From Thermoflexibacter sp. (GTDB lineage Bacteria > Bacteroidota > Bacteroidia > Cytophagales > Thermoflexibacteraceae), in contig JALOMS010000248.1 in assembly GCA_025455345.1 (NCBI GenBank), positions 1-7,457 on the forward strand: a stretch of 7,457 bases of DNA. Direction: 5' to 3'. This document shows, one piece after another, positions 1 to 7,043 of the stretch; positions within the stretch are counted from its first letter, which is position 1; every line of letters begins with the position of its first letter. The position numbers and the translations under genes are program-made. The notes below the pieces were generated by a model. It searched no databases, was not told the origin of the DNA, and saw only the letters and a program-made list of their open reading frames with translations.

Positions 1-63
1 TGAGGAGTCATAAAGGTAACTTTTATGTTGTGGAAAACTCAAAAGTCTAACTTTATCTCCTCA
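1..63. repeat. Long imperfect stem-loop at the left window edge
   Basis: The two ends of this stretch are complementary in nested blocks. TGAGGAG (1-7) pairs with CTCCTCA (57-63), ATAAAG (10-15) with CTTTAT (51-56), TA (17-18) with TA (48-49), ACTTTT (19-24) with AAAAGT (41-46), and GTT (27-29) with AAC (36-38). That is about 24 pairs with small bulges. A short T run follows (ATTTTC). It could be the terminator of a gene to the left, a palindromic repeat, or the end of a small mobile element. The stem begins at base 1, so the structure may continue outside the window. The pairing is seen directly; the role is inferred. Confidence 0.55.
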
Positions 64-355
64 TTTTCAAAAACATACTACAATTTGTCTATTAATATTT
101 TTGCTTATATCTTTTTTCTGATAATCCAAAATCCTCTAATTTAGGCTTTTGCATAAATTGATTAGTATATTTGTGTTAAAGATTAAATCAATTGTGAATT
201 TATTTATTTTCTTTGAATTTTTGAAGTATTGAAAAGCCTTTTTACTTTTTTATTCCTTCCCCTCTCAAACAATTCCCACAAAACAAAATTATGAATCATG
301 CAGTTAGTTTCTTATCTTTGCGAAAAAATTGAATCTATAAGTTTTCGTTTTCACA
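64..355. other. AT-rich non-coding stretch upstream of gcvP
   Basis: I see no credible gene on either strand; short open frames here have no recognisable protein character. The stretch is strongly AT-rich and holds three exact matches to the Bacteroidota -7 consensus TAnnTTTG, at 96-103, 166-173 and 313-320. The 166-173 match lies in the loop of an 8-bp inverted repeat (AATTGATT 156-163, AATCAATT 186-193). In DNA this AT-rich, isolated matches can arise by chance. I looked for glycine-riboswitch-like conserved GC-rich blocks before gcvP and saw none. Confidence 0.6.
313..320 (+). promoter_or_regulatory. Candidate -7 promoter element for gcvP
   Basis: TATCTTTG matches the Bacteroidota primary-sigma -7 consensus TAnnTTTG exactly, and of the three upstream matches it is the closest to gcvP. 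No clear TTTG -33 element lies 19-21 bases upstream, so support rests on the -7 box and position. If used, transcription would start near 326-328 and leave a leader of about 155 bases that contains the whole structured element at 356-443. Confidence 0.4.
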
Positions 356-443
356 TTTTCACCACTAAGGCAAGGGTTGCCCCACATTAAAATACTAAGA
401 AAATAATAAAAAACTTCGTGGCTTTGTGTCTTAGTGGTGAAAA
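356..443. repeat. 88-bp structured element with 14-bp terminal inverted repeats
   Basis: The arms TTTTCACCACTAAG (356-369) and CTTAGTGGTGAAAA (430-443) are perfect reverse complements. Just inside the left arm, and overlapping its last base, is a compact hairpin GGCAA-GGG-TTGCC (369-381). Inside the right half are three 8-bp units (413-436). The middle (about 386-412) is A-rich and unstructured. The element ends 38 bases before the gcvP ATG and would be transcribed into its leader. Its form suggests a dispersed palindromic repeat (REP- or MITE-like) or a leader RNA structure. No transposase is nearby. Copy number cannot be judged from one window. Confidence 0.65.
413..436. repeat. Three 8-bp degenerate tandem units, NCTTNGTG
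   Basis: ACTTCGTG, GCTTTGTG and TCTTAGTG stand head to tail with exact 8-base spacing; only the first and fifth bases vary. On the other strand they read CACnAAGn, and a further CACTAAGG occurs at 363-370 in the left arm of the enclosing element. The regularity shows the tract is repeat DNA and not the start of gcvP coding sequence. Confidence 0.65.
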
Positions 444-481
444 AAATATCAATTGAAACAGATAGAAAGAAACATAAATCA

Positions 482-3382
482 ATGAAAATCAACATAAACA
501 ACGTGGAAAAGTTCGAGAGTCGCCATCTCGGTGCTGATGAAGCGCAAATCGGCGAAATGTTGCGAACTGTTCAGGCAAACTCTCTGGACGAACTGATAGC
601 GCAGACCATTCCTGCGAATATTCGTTTAAACAAACCAATGGACTTGCCCGAACCGCAAGGCGAATACGAGTTCCTCCAAAATTTCAAGGAATTGGCGCAA
701 AAAAACCAGATTTTTAAGTCTTACATTGGCTTGGGCTATCACCCTTGCATTACGCCTACGGTTATCTTGCGTAATATCTTGGAAAACCCAGGTTGGTACA
801 CTGCCTACACGCCCTACCAAGCGGAAATCGCGCAAGGCAGGTTGGAGGCGATTATCAATTTCCAAACCCTTGTTACAGATTTAACACAAATGGAAATTGC
901 GAACGCTTCCCTTTTGGACGAGGCTACGGCGGCGGCAGAGGCAATGCACCTGCTTTTGGCAGTAAAAAGCAAGGCAAAAAAAGACGCAAACGTATTTTTT
1001 GTTTCCGAACTTTGCCTTCCTCAGACGATAGATTTATTGAAAACCAGAACTGCCCCTTTGGGCGTAGAGTTGTTGATTGGCAATCATTTACAAATAGATG
1101 TAACCAATCCGAACTTGTTTGGTGTACTGTTGCAGTATCCCGCCAAAGATGGAGAAGTAATTGATTATACGAACTTTATAGCGGCGGCGCATGAACACGA
1201 GGTAAAGGTAGTAGTTGCCGCAGATTTGCTTTCCCTCACCATGCTCAAAGCCCCTGGCGAAATGGGGGCGGACATCGTGGTTGGTTCGGCACAGCGTTTT
1301 GGCGTACCTATGGGCTACGGAGGTCCTCATGCGGCGTTTTTTGCGACCAAAGACGAGTTCAAACGCCAAATGCCAGGGCGAATCATTGGGCTTTCCAAAG
1401 ACGCACAAGGCAACAATGCGTACCGAATGGCTTTGCAAACCAGAGAACAGCACATTCGCAGGGAAAAAGCAACGTCCAACATCTGTACCGCGCAGGTTTT
1501 GCTTTCGGTCATGGCAGGGAGCTATGCCGTTTATCACGGACCCAAAGGGCTGAAAAACATTGGCGAAAGGGTGTATGGCATGACCCAAGTTTTAGCAAGA
1601 GGGCTGAAAATTTTGGGCGCAAAAATAGAAAATGCTACGCACTTCGATACGCTCAAAATCAATGTAGAAACTGAGGAATTACAGCATAATATACAAAAAA
1701 TAGCCAATTTGCAAGAAGTGAATTTCCATTATGAAGGTGAAAATTTTGTATGCATTTCTTTAAACGAAACCACCACACTTGCTGATGTAATCCAAATTTT
1801 GGAAATCTTTGCGGTGGCAATGCAGAAAAAAATCATTTTTGATGTAAATGAATTGGCAAAAGACGTAAGCAATCAAATCCCAGAAAACTTGCAAAGAAAA
1901 TCTGCTTACCTCACACACCCTGTTTTTAACAAGTACCATACCGAACATGAAATGTTGCGCTACCTTAAATACTTGGAAAACAAGGATATATCTTTGGCTC
2001 ACTCCATGATTTCTTTGGGTTCTTGCACCATGAAACTCAACGCCACTACCGAGATGATTCCTGTAACTTGGGCAGAGTTTGGTAACTTACACCCCTTCGC
2101 TCCTAAAAATCAAACATTGGGTTATCAGACACTTTTCAAGAACTTAGAAAAATGGTTGTGCGAGGTTACAGGCTTTGCTGGGGTTTCCTTGCAACCTAAT
2201 TCGGGCGCGCAAGGCGAGTATACAGGCTTGATGGTGATTCGCGCTTATCACCTTGCTAACGGCAATGGACACAGAAATATAGCCCTTATTCCGTCTTCTG
2301 CACACGGTACTAATCCTGCAAGCGCAGTGATGGCGGGCATGAAAGTAGTCGTTACCAAGTGTGATGACAATGGCAATGTGGACTTGGACGACTTGAAGGC
2401 AAAGGCATTGGAACACAAGGACGACTTGGCTTGCCTCATGGTTACTTACCCTTCTACACATGGCGTTTTTGAAGAAGCAATCACTGAAATTTGTCAATTA
2501 ATCCATGACAATGGCGGTTTGGTGTATATGGACGGCGCAAACATGAACGCCCAAGTCGGGCTAACCAGCCCTGCCAATATTGGGGCTGACGTGTGCCACC
2601 TGAACCTCCACAAAACATTCTGTATTCCGCATGGTGGCGGGGGACCTGGCATGGGACCGATAGGCGTAGTAGAAAAATTAGCACCTTTCTTGCCTGCTCA
2701 CCCATTGGTAGAAGTAGGTGGAAGTCAAGGCATTACGCCAGTCAGTGCTGCACCTTACGGAAGTGCAAGTATCCTCACGATTTCTTACGCATATATTGCT
2801 ATGATGGGCAGTGAAGGATTGACCAAAGCCACAAAAATAGCGATTTTGAATGCTAACTATATCAAAGAGAGGCTCAAAGACTATTACCCAATCCTGTATG
2901 TAGGCAAAAATGGACGTTGCGCCCACGAAATGATAGTGGACTGTCGCCAGTTCAAGCAAAGCGCAGGGGTAGAAGTAGAGGACATTGCCAAGCGACTGAT
3001 GGACTACGGTTTCCACGCACCTACGGTTTCTTTCCCTGTGGCAGGAACGCTGATGATAGAACCCACAGAAAGCGAAACGAAGGAAGAACTTGACCGCTTC
3101 TGCGATGCCATGATTCAGATTCGCGAGGAAATCAGAGAGATAGAGCAAGGCATTTACGACAAGGCGGATAATGTACTCAAACACGCGCCACACACGCAAA
3201 CCGTAGTGATTACAGACGTGTGGGAAAGACCTTACAGCCGAGAAAAAGCGGCATTTCCGCTTCCTTACCTCCGCCACAACAAGGTGTGGGCAACGGTGAG
3301 CCGCATAGACAGTGCCTATGGCGACCGCAATTTGGTGTGTACCTGTGCGCCCATAGAGGAGTATGAGATGCAAAATGCTTGA
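482..3382 (+). CDS. gcvP: Glycine dehydrogenase (aminomethyl-transferring), P protein of the glycine cleavage system
   Basis: This PLP-dependent enzyme decarboxylates glycine and passes the aminomethyl group to the lipoyl arm of H protein, in the cytosol. The 966 residues match the fused P protein of many bacteria (about 950-970), with both halves present. The N-terminal half begins with the family-typical RHLG and contains GYGGPHAAFFATKDEF and MALQTREQHIRREKATSNIC. The C-terminal half has GSCTMKLN (near residue 513), SAHGTNPASA, MDGANMNAQVGLTSP and HLNLHKTFCIPHGGGGPGMG, in which K711 is the expected PLP lysine. No frameshift or missing key residue is seen. I chose ATG 482: homology to P proteins begins a few residues later (FESRHLG), and the in-frame GTG at 434 lies inside the repeat at 356-443. 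No Shine-Dalgarno sequence is present. The T and H protein genes are not in the window, so the gene seems monocistronic, with its own terminator. Confidence 0.98.
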   Translation: MKININNVEKFESRHLGADEAQIGEMLRTVQANSLDELIAQTIPANIRLNKPMDLPEPQGEYEFLQNFKELAQKNQIFKSYIGLGYHPCITPTVILRNILENPGWYTAYTPYQAEIAQGRLEAIINFQTLVTDLTQMEIANASLLDEATAAAEAMHLLLAVKSKAKKDANVFFVSELCLPQTIDLLKTRTAPLGVELLIGNHLQIDVTNPNLFGVLLQYPAKDGEVIDYTNFIAAAHEHEVKVVVAADLLSLTMLKAPGEMGADIVVGSAQRFGVPMGYGGPHAAFFATKDEFKRQMPGRIIGLSKDAQGNNAYRMALQTREQHIRREKATSNICTAQVLLSVMAGSYAVYHGPKGLKNIGERVYGMTQVLARGLKILGAKIENATHFDTLKINVETEELQHNIQKIANLQEVNFHYEGENFVCISLNETTTLADVIQILEIFAVAMQKKIIFDVNELAKDVSNQIPENLQRKSAYLTHPVFNKYHTEHEMLRYLKYLENKDISLAHSMISLGSCTMKLNATTEMIPVTWAEFGNLHPFAPKNQTLGYQTLFKNLEKWLCEVTGFAGVSLQPNSGAQGEYTGLMVIRAYHLANGNGHRNIALIPSSAHGTNPASAVMAGMKVVVTKCDDNGNVDLDDLKAKALEHKDDLACLMVTYPSTHGVFEEAITEICQLIHDNGGLVYMDGANMNAQVGLTSPANIGADVCHLNLHKTFCIPHGGGGPGMGPIGVVEKLAPFLPAHPLVEVGGSQGITPVSAAPYGSASILTISYAYIAMMGSEGLTKATKIAILNANYIKERLKDYYPILYVGKNGRCAHEMIVDCRQFKQSAGVEVEDIAKRLMDYGFHAPTVSFPVAGTLMIEPTESETKEELDRFCDAMIQIREEIREIEQGIYDKADNVLKHAPHTQTVVITDVWERPYSREKAAFPLPYLRHNKVWATVSRIDSAYGDRNLVCTCAPIEEYEMQNA

Positions 3383-3408
3383 TTTTGTTTCGGTTTGAGA
3401 TAAAAATA

Positions 3409-3456
3409 AAAACTGTTAGCTGTGGCTTAAAAAGCGATTGCTAACAGTTTTGTTTG
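3409..3456 (+). terminator. Intrinsic terminator of gcvP
   Basis: A perfect 12-bp stem, AAAACTGTTAGC (3409-3420) with GCTAACAGTTTT (3440-3451), lies 26 bases after the gcvP stop codon. The 19-base loop has its own 4-bp hairpin (GCTT 3425-3428 with AAGC 3432-3435). The right arm runs into a T-rich tail (TTTTGTTTG). The A-rich left side would let it also work on the minus strand, although no convergent gene is seen. Confidence 0.88.
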
Positions 3457-3634
3457 TTTAGATTTAGGGAATTTATTGGCAGATTGAGTATATCATATAT
3501 CTTTTATATTTACGCTATTCACAGTTTCAAAACACAAAGAAATAATCAATAATCAAAAGCATATCTTTTTTAAAGTCAATGAATTACATCAATATCTTAT
3601 TCTGTATTTCCCAAAACAATTAAGTATAAAAATA

Positions 3635-3683
3635 GCGTATTTAAAATTCATTTTTTATTTTTGTAACTATTTATTTTATACGC
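3635..3683. promoter_or_regulatory. Inverted repeat spanning the promoter and leader of the restriction-modification gene
   Basis: GCGTAT-TT-AAAAT (3635-3647) can pair with ATTTTATACGC (3673-3683) in 11 pairs with a two-base bulge. The loop contains the candidate -7 box. The right arm ends 7 bases before the ATG. A related block, TACGCTATT (3511-3519), is the exact reverse complement of AATAGCGTA (3631-3639), which overlaps the left arm. These may be operator half-sites or a leader hairpin that limits expression. The AT-rich setting makes chance pairing possible, and no controller gene is visible. Confidence 0.35.
3656..3663 (+). promoter_or_regulatory. Candidate -7 promoter element for the restriction-modification gene
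   Basis: TATTTTTG matches the Bacteroidota -7 consensus TAnnTTTG exactly. It would place the start of transcription near 3669-3671, about 20 bases before the ATG at 3691. No TTTG -33 element is seen at the usual spacing. The gcvP terminator upstream implies that this gene needs its own promoter. Confidence 0.45.
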
Positions 3684-3690
3684 CAAATTA

Positions 3691-6600
3691 ATGACCAAAC
3701 AAGCACTTAGCTCCCTTTGGGAAAAAGAAAAAAATGCCTACCAAGAGAAAGAAATTGGGAGCGGCGTACAACTTTTTGTCAAAAAATTATTACAATGTGA
3801 GGAGATTTTTAACCTGAAAGAAGCAAACCTTTCTACCCCAGAGCAAGACCGAAGGAACGAGTTTTTAGAAGAAAGTAGCAAAAAGCAAAAGCGCGCTGAT
3901 GTGATTATTTACATTGATAATCAGATTGTTATCCCAATGGAAATAGAACGCTACGGCAATATACAAGCAGGAGAAAAGCAATTATTTGATTATCAGTTGG
4001 TTTGGGATAAAAAGACGGGAATACTTACCGATGGAAACGAATGGCGATTTTATGTAGGCAAAATACCTATTCGCACCTTTTTCCTTCAAGATATTTTTGG
4101 AAAAACAGCAGAATTTCTCACTTTTTGGAAGGAATATATCCAACCTATCAACTATTATCTCAATTTTTTCCGAACCACAGGACAAGGCGCACTGTTCGCG
4201 GAAGAAGACCTCAATGTGGAGGCATACCGTCAAAACTTTTTCAAAGACATTACCACCCTCATCAATAGTTTTCAGTACAAACTGAACTTGAAAGGGTATT
4301 TCTCTCACTTGGACGAAGGCACTGCCAATAAAAATGCCATAGAACTGACCTATTCTTATATTATCCAATTTATCCTCTATAAAACCTTGGCAGACAACGG
4401 TTTTGCCGATTTTAAATCTGATTTCCAACTGCGAATAGAGCGCATAGAACGCAACTTGAATACCGCACTTTTTAGCGATATTCTCACTGTTCCCAAATTT
4501 ATCAGTGTTTTGGTATCCAAAAATGTGTATAAACCTTTCAAGAGTGAGCAAGAAGTGATAGACGACACGCTGAACACGATTTTGGCAAAACCTACGCACC
4601 TACTCCAAGACGTAACTCCTTGGCTCGATATTTTTGTGTTTATCAAACGGTATTCCTTTGCTAATATCCGCAACGAAATTTTTGGATTCATCTACGAAAA
4701 CTACCTCAAACAGCTTTACAATGAGAACTTAGGGCAGTATTTCACCGCTCCCGAAGTGGTCGACTTCATGTTGGAAGAATTAGGCTACGCAGGCGAAACA
4801 TTGGCAAAAAATAGTAAAAAAGACAAGGTTTCTATCATAGACCCTTCTTGCGGGAGTGGTACTTTCCTTTACAGTGCCGTCCGCAACCTGATAGAAAGCC
4901 TGCCCAACGAAACCAAAGCAGATTCCGAACAGATAGAACGCTTGATTACTGAAAATATTTTTGGCATAGATGTAGCCGAGTTTCCGCTTTATTTGGCAGA
5001 AATGAGCATGATTATGCGAATGTTGCCTCTGATTATCAACGAAGACTATACCAACGTTTTAGATAAAAAGATAAAAGTATTTAAGACCAAAGACAGCATT
5101 GCGGAGTTCTTGGATACAGCAGTGAAGAATACGGTTTACGACATTCAAAAGCAAATTGCCAAAAGTAAGGGACAAGGTACGCTCGATTTTGGCGACATCA
5201 ATTTGGGTTACAAGAGCTTTGTCAGAGATGAGGACGACCTGAAAAACCTCAAACGTAGCTTGGAAAACCAAGAAACACCTCCTATCAGTCGCTACCGCTT
5301 CGACTACGTCATTGGCAACCCACCCTATATTTCTTATAACGAAAGTTCCAGCAGAGGTACACTATTTTTCCAATTCATCAAAGAGGGCAAGGTCAAACTC
5401 AATGATGTCTATGGCGTAAACCTGCATAGCATTCCTGAAAATCCAAAAGGTTATCGCCCAAACCCTAATTTGTATGCTTTTTTCATAGCACTTGGTTTAG
5501 GATTGCTTAAAGATGGGGGGAAATTAAGTTTTATTGTGCCGCAAACCATGCTTACTGCGGGAGATTTAGATGTAATTCGCTATCATTTAGCACAATTTAC
5601 GACCATTGAGAAAATAGTAATTGTTGATAGTCAATTATTTACAGATAGAGGTTTGAAACAAAATTATACAGTTGCCACTTCCAATCTCATCTTTTTTGTT
5701 AAAAAGCAAATGCCTTTTACGCACAGACAAAACAAGGTAGAAATTGTTTATCATATAGAAAAGGAAATTCCAATTGAGGAATGTATTGAACAAATTAGAA
5801 ACTTTAAAAGTAAGAAAATCAGGCATTTTGAAGTTACACAAGCAGAGCTATTGCGAAATGCTAAAAACTGGAACTTTTTAAAATTAGACCAAGAAGCACA
5901 AGACTTCTATCATAGTTATTTTCAAGGAAGTACAGGCATGGAAATTTATTATTCTCACAGTTTAGCAAAAGAATATTTTAATGATTTGTTCTATTTTGAT
6001 GGTGGCTATATGGTCATGGAAAAAGAAGCATTAGACGAGCCACAAGCAGAAATGATAAACTATGAGATTGCCAAAATTGATGAGAAAAAGATACAAGTTC
6101 CTGAAAATAAGCGATATATTCCCAATAAGCGCACAGGAGCAGACGGGCTTGCCATCAAACTGCGCCAAGCAAGCCAAGGTTATTCTTTGTTGGACAGTCC
6201 GTATAAAATAGTGTGGTCGACCAGAAATCTAAAACAATTTCACTTTACCAAACGCCCTCTGATTTGGGCAAACAATCGTTTGGGAGGCATTGGTAGCACC
6301 AATAAATCGGAATTGCTATTTTTATTTGCCTTGCTAAATTCTTCAGTTAATCATTTGATAATCAAACAATTTTTAAAGTTAGAAGGAGAAAAAGACTTGC
6401 TTTTACAAATTAATTTTGTGAAAGAATTTATCAGAGTGCCTACATTTCTTCTTCTTAAACAAACTTCTCCTCTCAAAGCCCAAATTATCCAAAAAGTAGA
6501 GCAATTATTAGCGACTGAGCAGGTCAAACTTACTGATTTAGTAGATTTTACAAATGTTCTGGTGCAAAAGTTTGATAGTATAGAAGTAGAAAATGAATTG

Positions 6601-6858
6601 CTTATTTTAAAAAATCAAGATAGCATTACCAAATGTAAAATCAAGAAAGACAAGGATTTAGTAGAAAGATTTGCGAAAGAAAATACTGAAAACTTGACTT
6701 TGAAACAGTTAAAAAGTGCTTTGGTAATAGATGAAAACAAGCAAACTGCACTCAGAAAAGAAATAGATGATTTAGTATTTTGCTTGTACTTCAACACCCA
6801 ACTCACTGATTTAGAACAAAATAAATATTATCAATATTTGCAAAATGCAAAGAAATAA
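3691..6858 (+). CDS. Single-chain type IIG-like restriction endonuclease and N6-adenine DNA methyltransferase
   Basis: The 1055-residue protein joins DNA cleavage, methylation and recognition in one chain. Residues about 20-105 resemble the HsdR-type PD-(D/E)xK nuclease: R-A-D70, then E84-I-E86, then Q97-x3-Y101 (the QxxxY motif of this group). The third active-site position is Glu (E-x-E), where Lys is usual. Residues about 110-330 form a helical connector. The methyltransferase core follows: NLGQYFTAPEVVDFM (346-360, motif X region), DPSCGSGTF (384-392, S-adenosylmethionine binding), FGIDVAEFPLYLAEMSM (424-440) and NPPY (543-546, catalytic motif IV of N6-adenine enzymes). Residues about 650-925 are the likely target-recognition region, including FALLNSSVNHLI (879-890), typical of TaqI/Eco57I-like C termini; the tail is helical. 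The ATG has no Shine-Dalgarno but sits behind a promoter candidate. No S, R or M partner gene is visible. The 3' third is compositionally patchy. Confidence is high for the methyltransferase, good for the nuclease; the target sequence is unknown. Confidence 0.92.
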   Translation: MTKQALSSLWEKEKNAYQEKEIGSGVQLFVKKLLQCEEIFNLKEANLSTPEQDRRNEFLEESSKKQKRADVIIYIDNQIVIPMEIERYGNIQAGEKQLFDYQLVWDKKTGILTDGNEWRFYVGKIPIRTFFLQDIFGKTAEFLTFWKEYIQPINYYLNFFRTTGQGALFAEEDLNVEAYRQNFFKDITTLINSFQYKLNLKGYFSHLDEGTANKNAIELTYSYIIQFILYKTLADNGFADFKSDFQLRIERIERNLNTALFSDILTVPKFISVLVSKNVYKPFKSEQEVIDDTLNTILAKPTHLLQDVTPWLDIFVFIKRYSFANIRNEIFGFIYENYLKQLYNENLGQYFTAPEVVDFMLEELGYAGETLAKNSKKDKVSIIDPSCGSGTFLYSAVRNLIESLPNETKADSEQIERLITENIFGIDVAEFPLYLAEMSMIMRMLPLIINEDYTNVLDKKIKVFKTKDSIAEFLDTAVKNTVYDIQKQIAKSKGQGTLDFGDINLGYKSFVRDEDDLKNLKRSLENQETPPISRYRFDYVIGNPPYISYNESSSRGTLFFQFIKEGKVKLNDVYGVNLHSIPENPKGYRPNPNLYAFFIALGLGLLKDGGKLSFIVPQTMLTAGDLDVIRYHLAQFTTIEKIVIVDSQLFTDRGLKQNYTVATSNLIFFVKKQMPFTHRQNKVEIVYHIEKEIPIEECIEQIRNFKSKKIRHFEVTQAELLRNAKNWNFLKLDQEAQDFYHSYFQGSTGMEIYYSHSLAKEYFNDLFYFDGGYMVMEKEALDEPQAEMINYEIAKIDEKKIQVPENKRYIPNKRTGADGLAIKLRQASQGYSLLDSPYKIVWSTRNLKQFHFTKRPLIWANNRLGGIGSTNKSELLFLFALLNSSVNHLIIKQFLKLEGEKDLLLQINFVKEFIRVPTFLLLKQTSPLKAQIIQKVEQLLATEQVKLTDLVDFTNVLVQKFDSIEVENELLILKNQDSITKCKIKKDKDLVERFAKENTENLTLKQLKSALVIDENKQTALRKEIDDLVFCLYFNTQLTDLEQNKYYQYLQNAKK

Positions 6859-7043
6859 GGCACTTGGGCAAACCTTTACAGAGGGAAAATCGATGTGATA
6901 GTAATAGAAGAGCATTATACAAAATAGAGATTTATTTTATTTCAAATAATCCTCTGCAATTTTCTTTAAGAATTACAATTTTCAACTACATTTATATCGA
7001 CTTTTCTTAGTTAAATTTATTTTTTAATACTTTAATCTATTAA
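6859..7043. other. AT-rich intergenic spacer
   Basis: No gene is seen in these 185 bases. There is no convincing intrinsic terminator for the gene before it: only weak AT-rich palindromes occur, such as AAAATA/TATTTT (6921-6926 and 6933-6938) and TTATT-TCA-AATAA (6937-6949). A distant CAGAGG/CCTCTG pair (6879-6884 and 6951-6956) has a 66-base loop. No exact TAnnTTTG box is present; TACATTTA (6987-6994) is the closest. The promoter of the next gene is therefore unresolved. Confidence 0.5.

Noticed and set aside
413..436. CRISPR-like array
   Set aside because: The units are 8 bases long, contiguous and without spacers, and no cas genes are present.
321..481. Glycine riboswitch in the gcvP leader
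   Set aside because: The conserved GC-rich core blocks and the tandem aptamer layout are not seen. The only strong structures are the inverted arms and the small GGCAA/TTGCC hairpin.
304..501. Minus-strand open frame of 65 codons across the gcvP leader
   Set aside because: It runs through the inverted repeat at 356-443 and AT-rich DNA. Its hydrophobic look follows from translating AT-rich sequence, and it overlaps the gcvP start.
2678..3373. Minus-strand open frame of 231 codons inside gcvP
   Set aside because: It is antisense to the strongly conserved C-terminal half of gcvP. Its translation is rich in Cys, His and Arg, with no recognisable domain, as expected for a shadow frame.
3641..3657. 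Similar T-rich stretches before the restriction-modification gene and before the lipoprotein gene (about 7010-7030), as possible flanking direct repeats of an inserted islet
   Set aside because: The likeness is imperfect and low in complexity, as expected for AT-rich intergenic DNA; no exact target-site duplication was found.
3887..3900. AAAAGCGCGCTGAT occurs here and again at 7444-7457, ending at the right window edge
   Set aside because: Both copies encode K-R-A-D in plausible places in two unrelated proteins, and 14 bases is too short to explain an assembly break. Coincidence is likely.
3982..4599. Minus-strand open frame of 205 codons inside the restriction-modification gene
   Set aside because: It is antisense to a continuous, domain-consistent reading frame, and its translation shows no family features.
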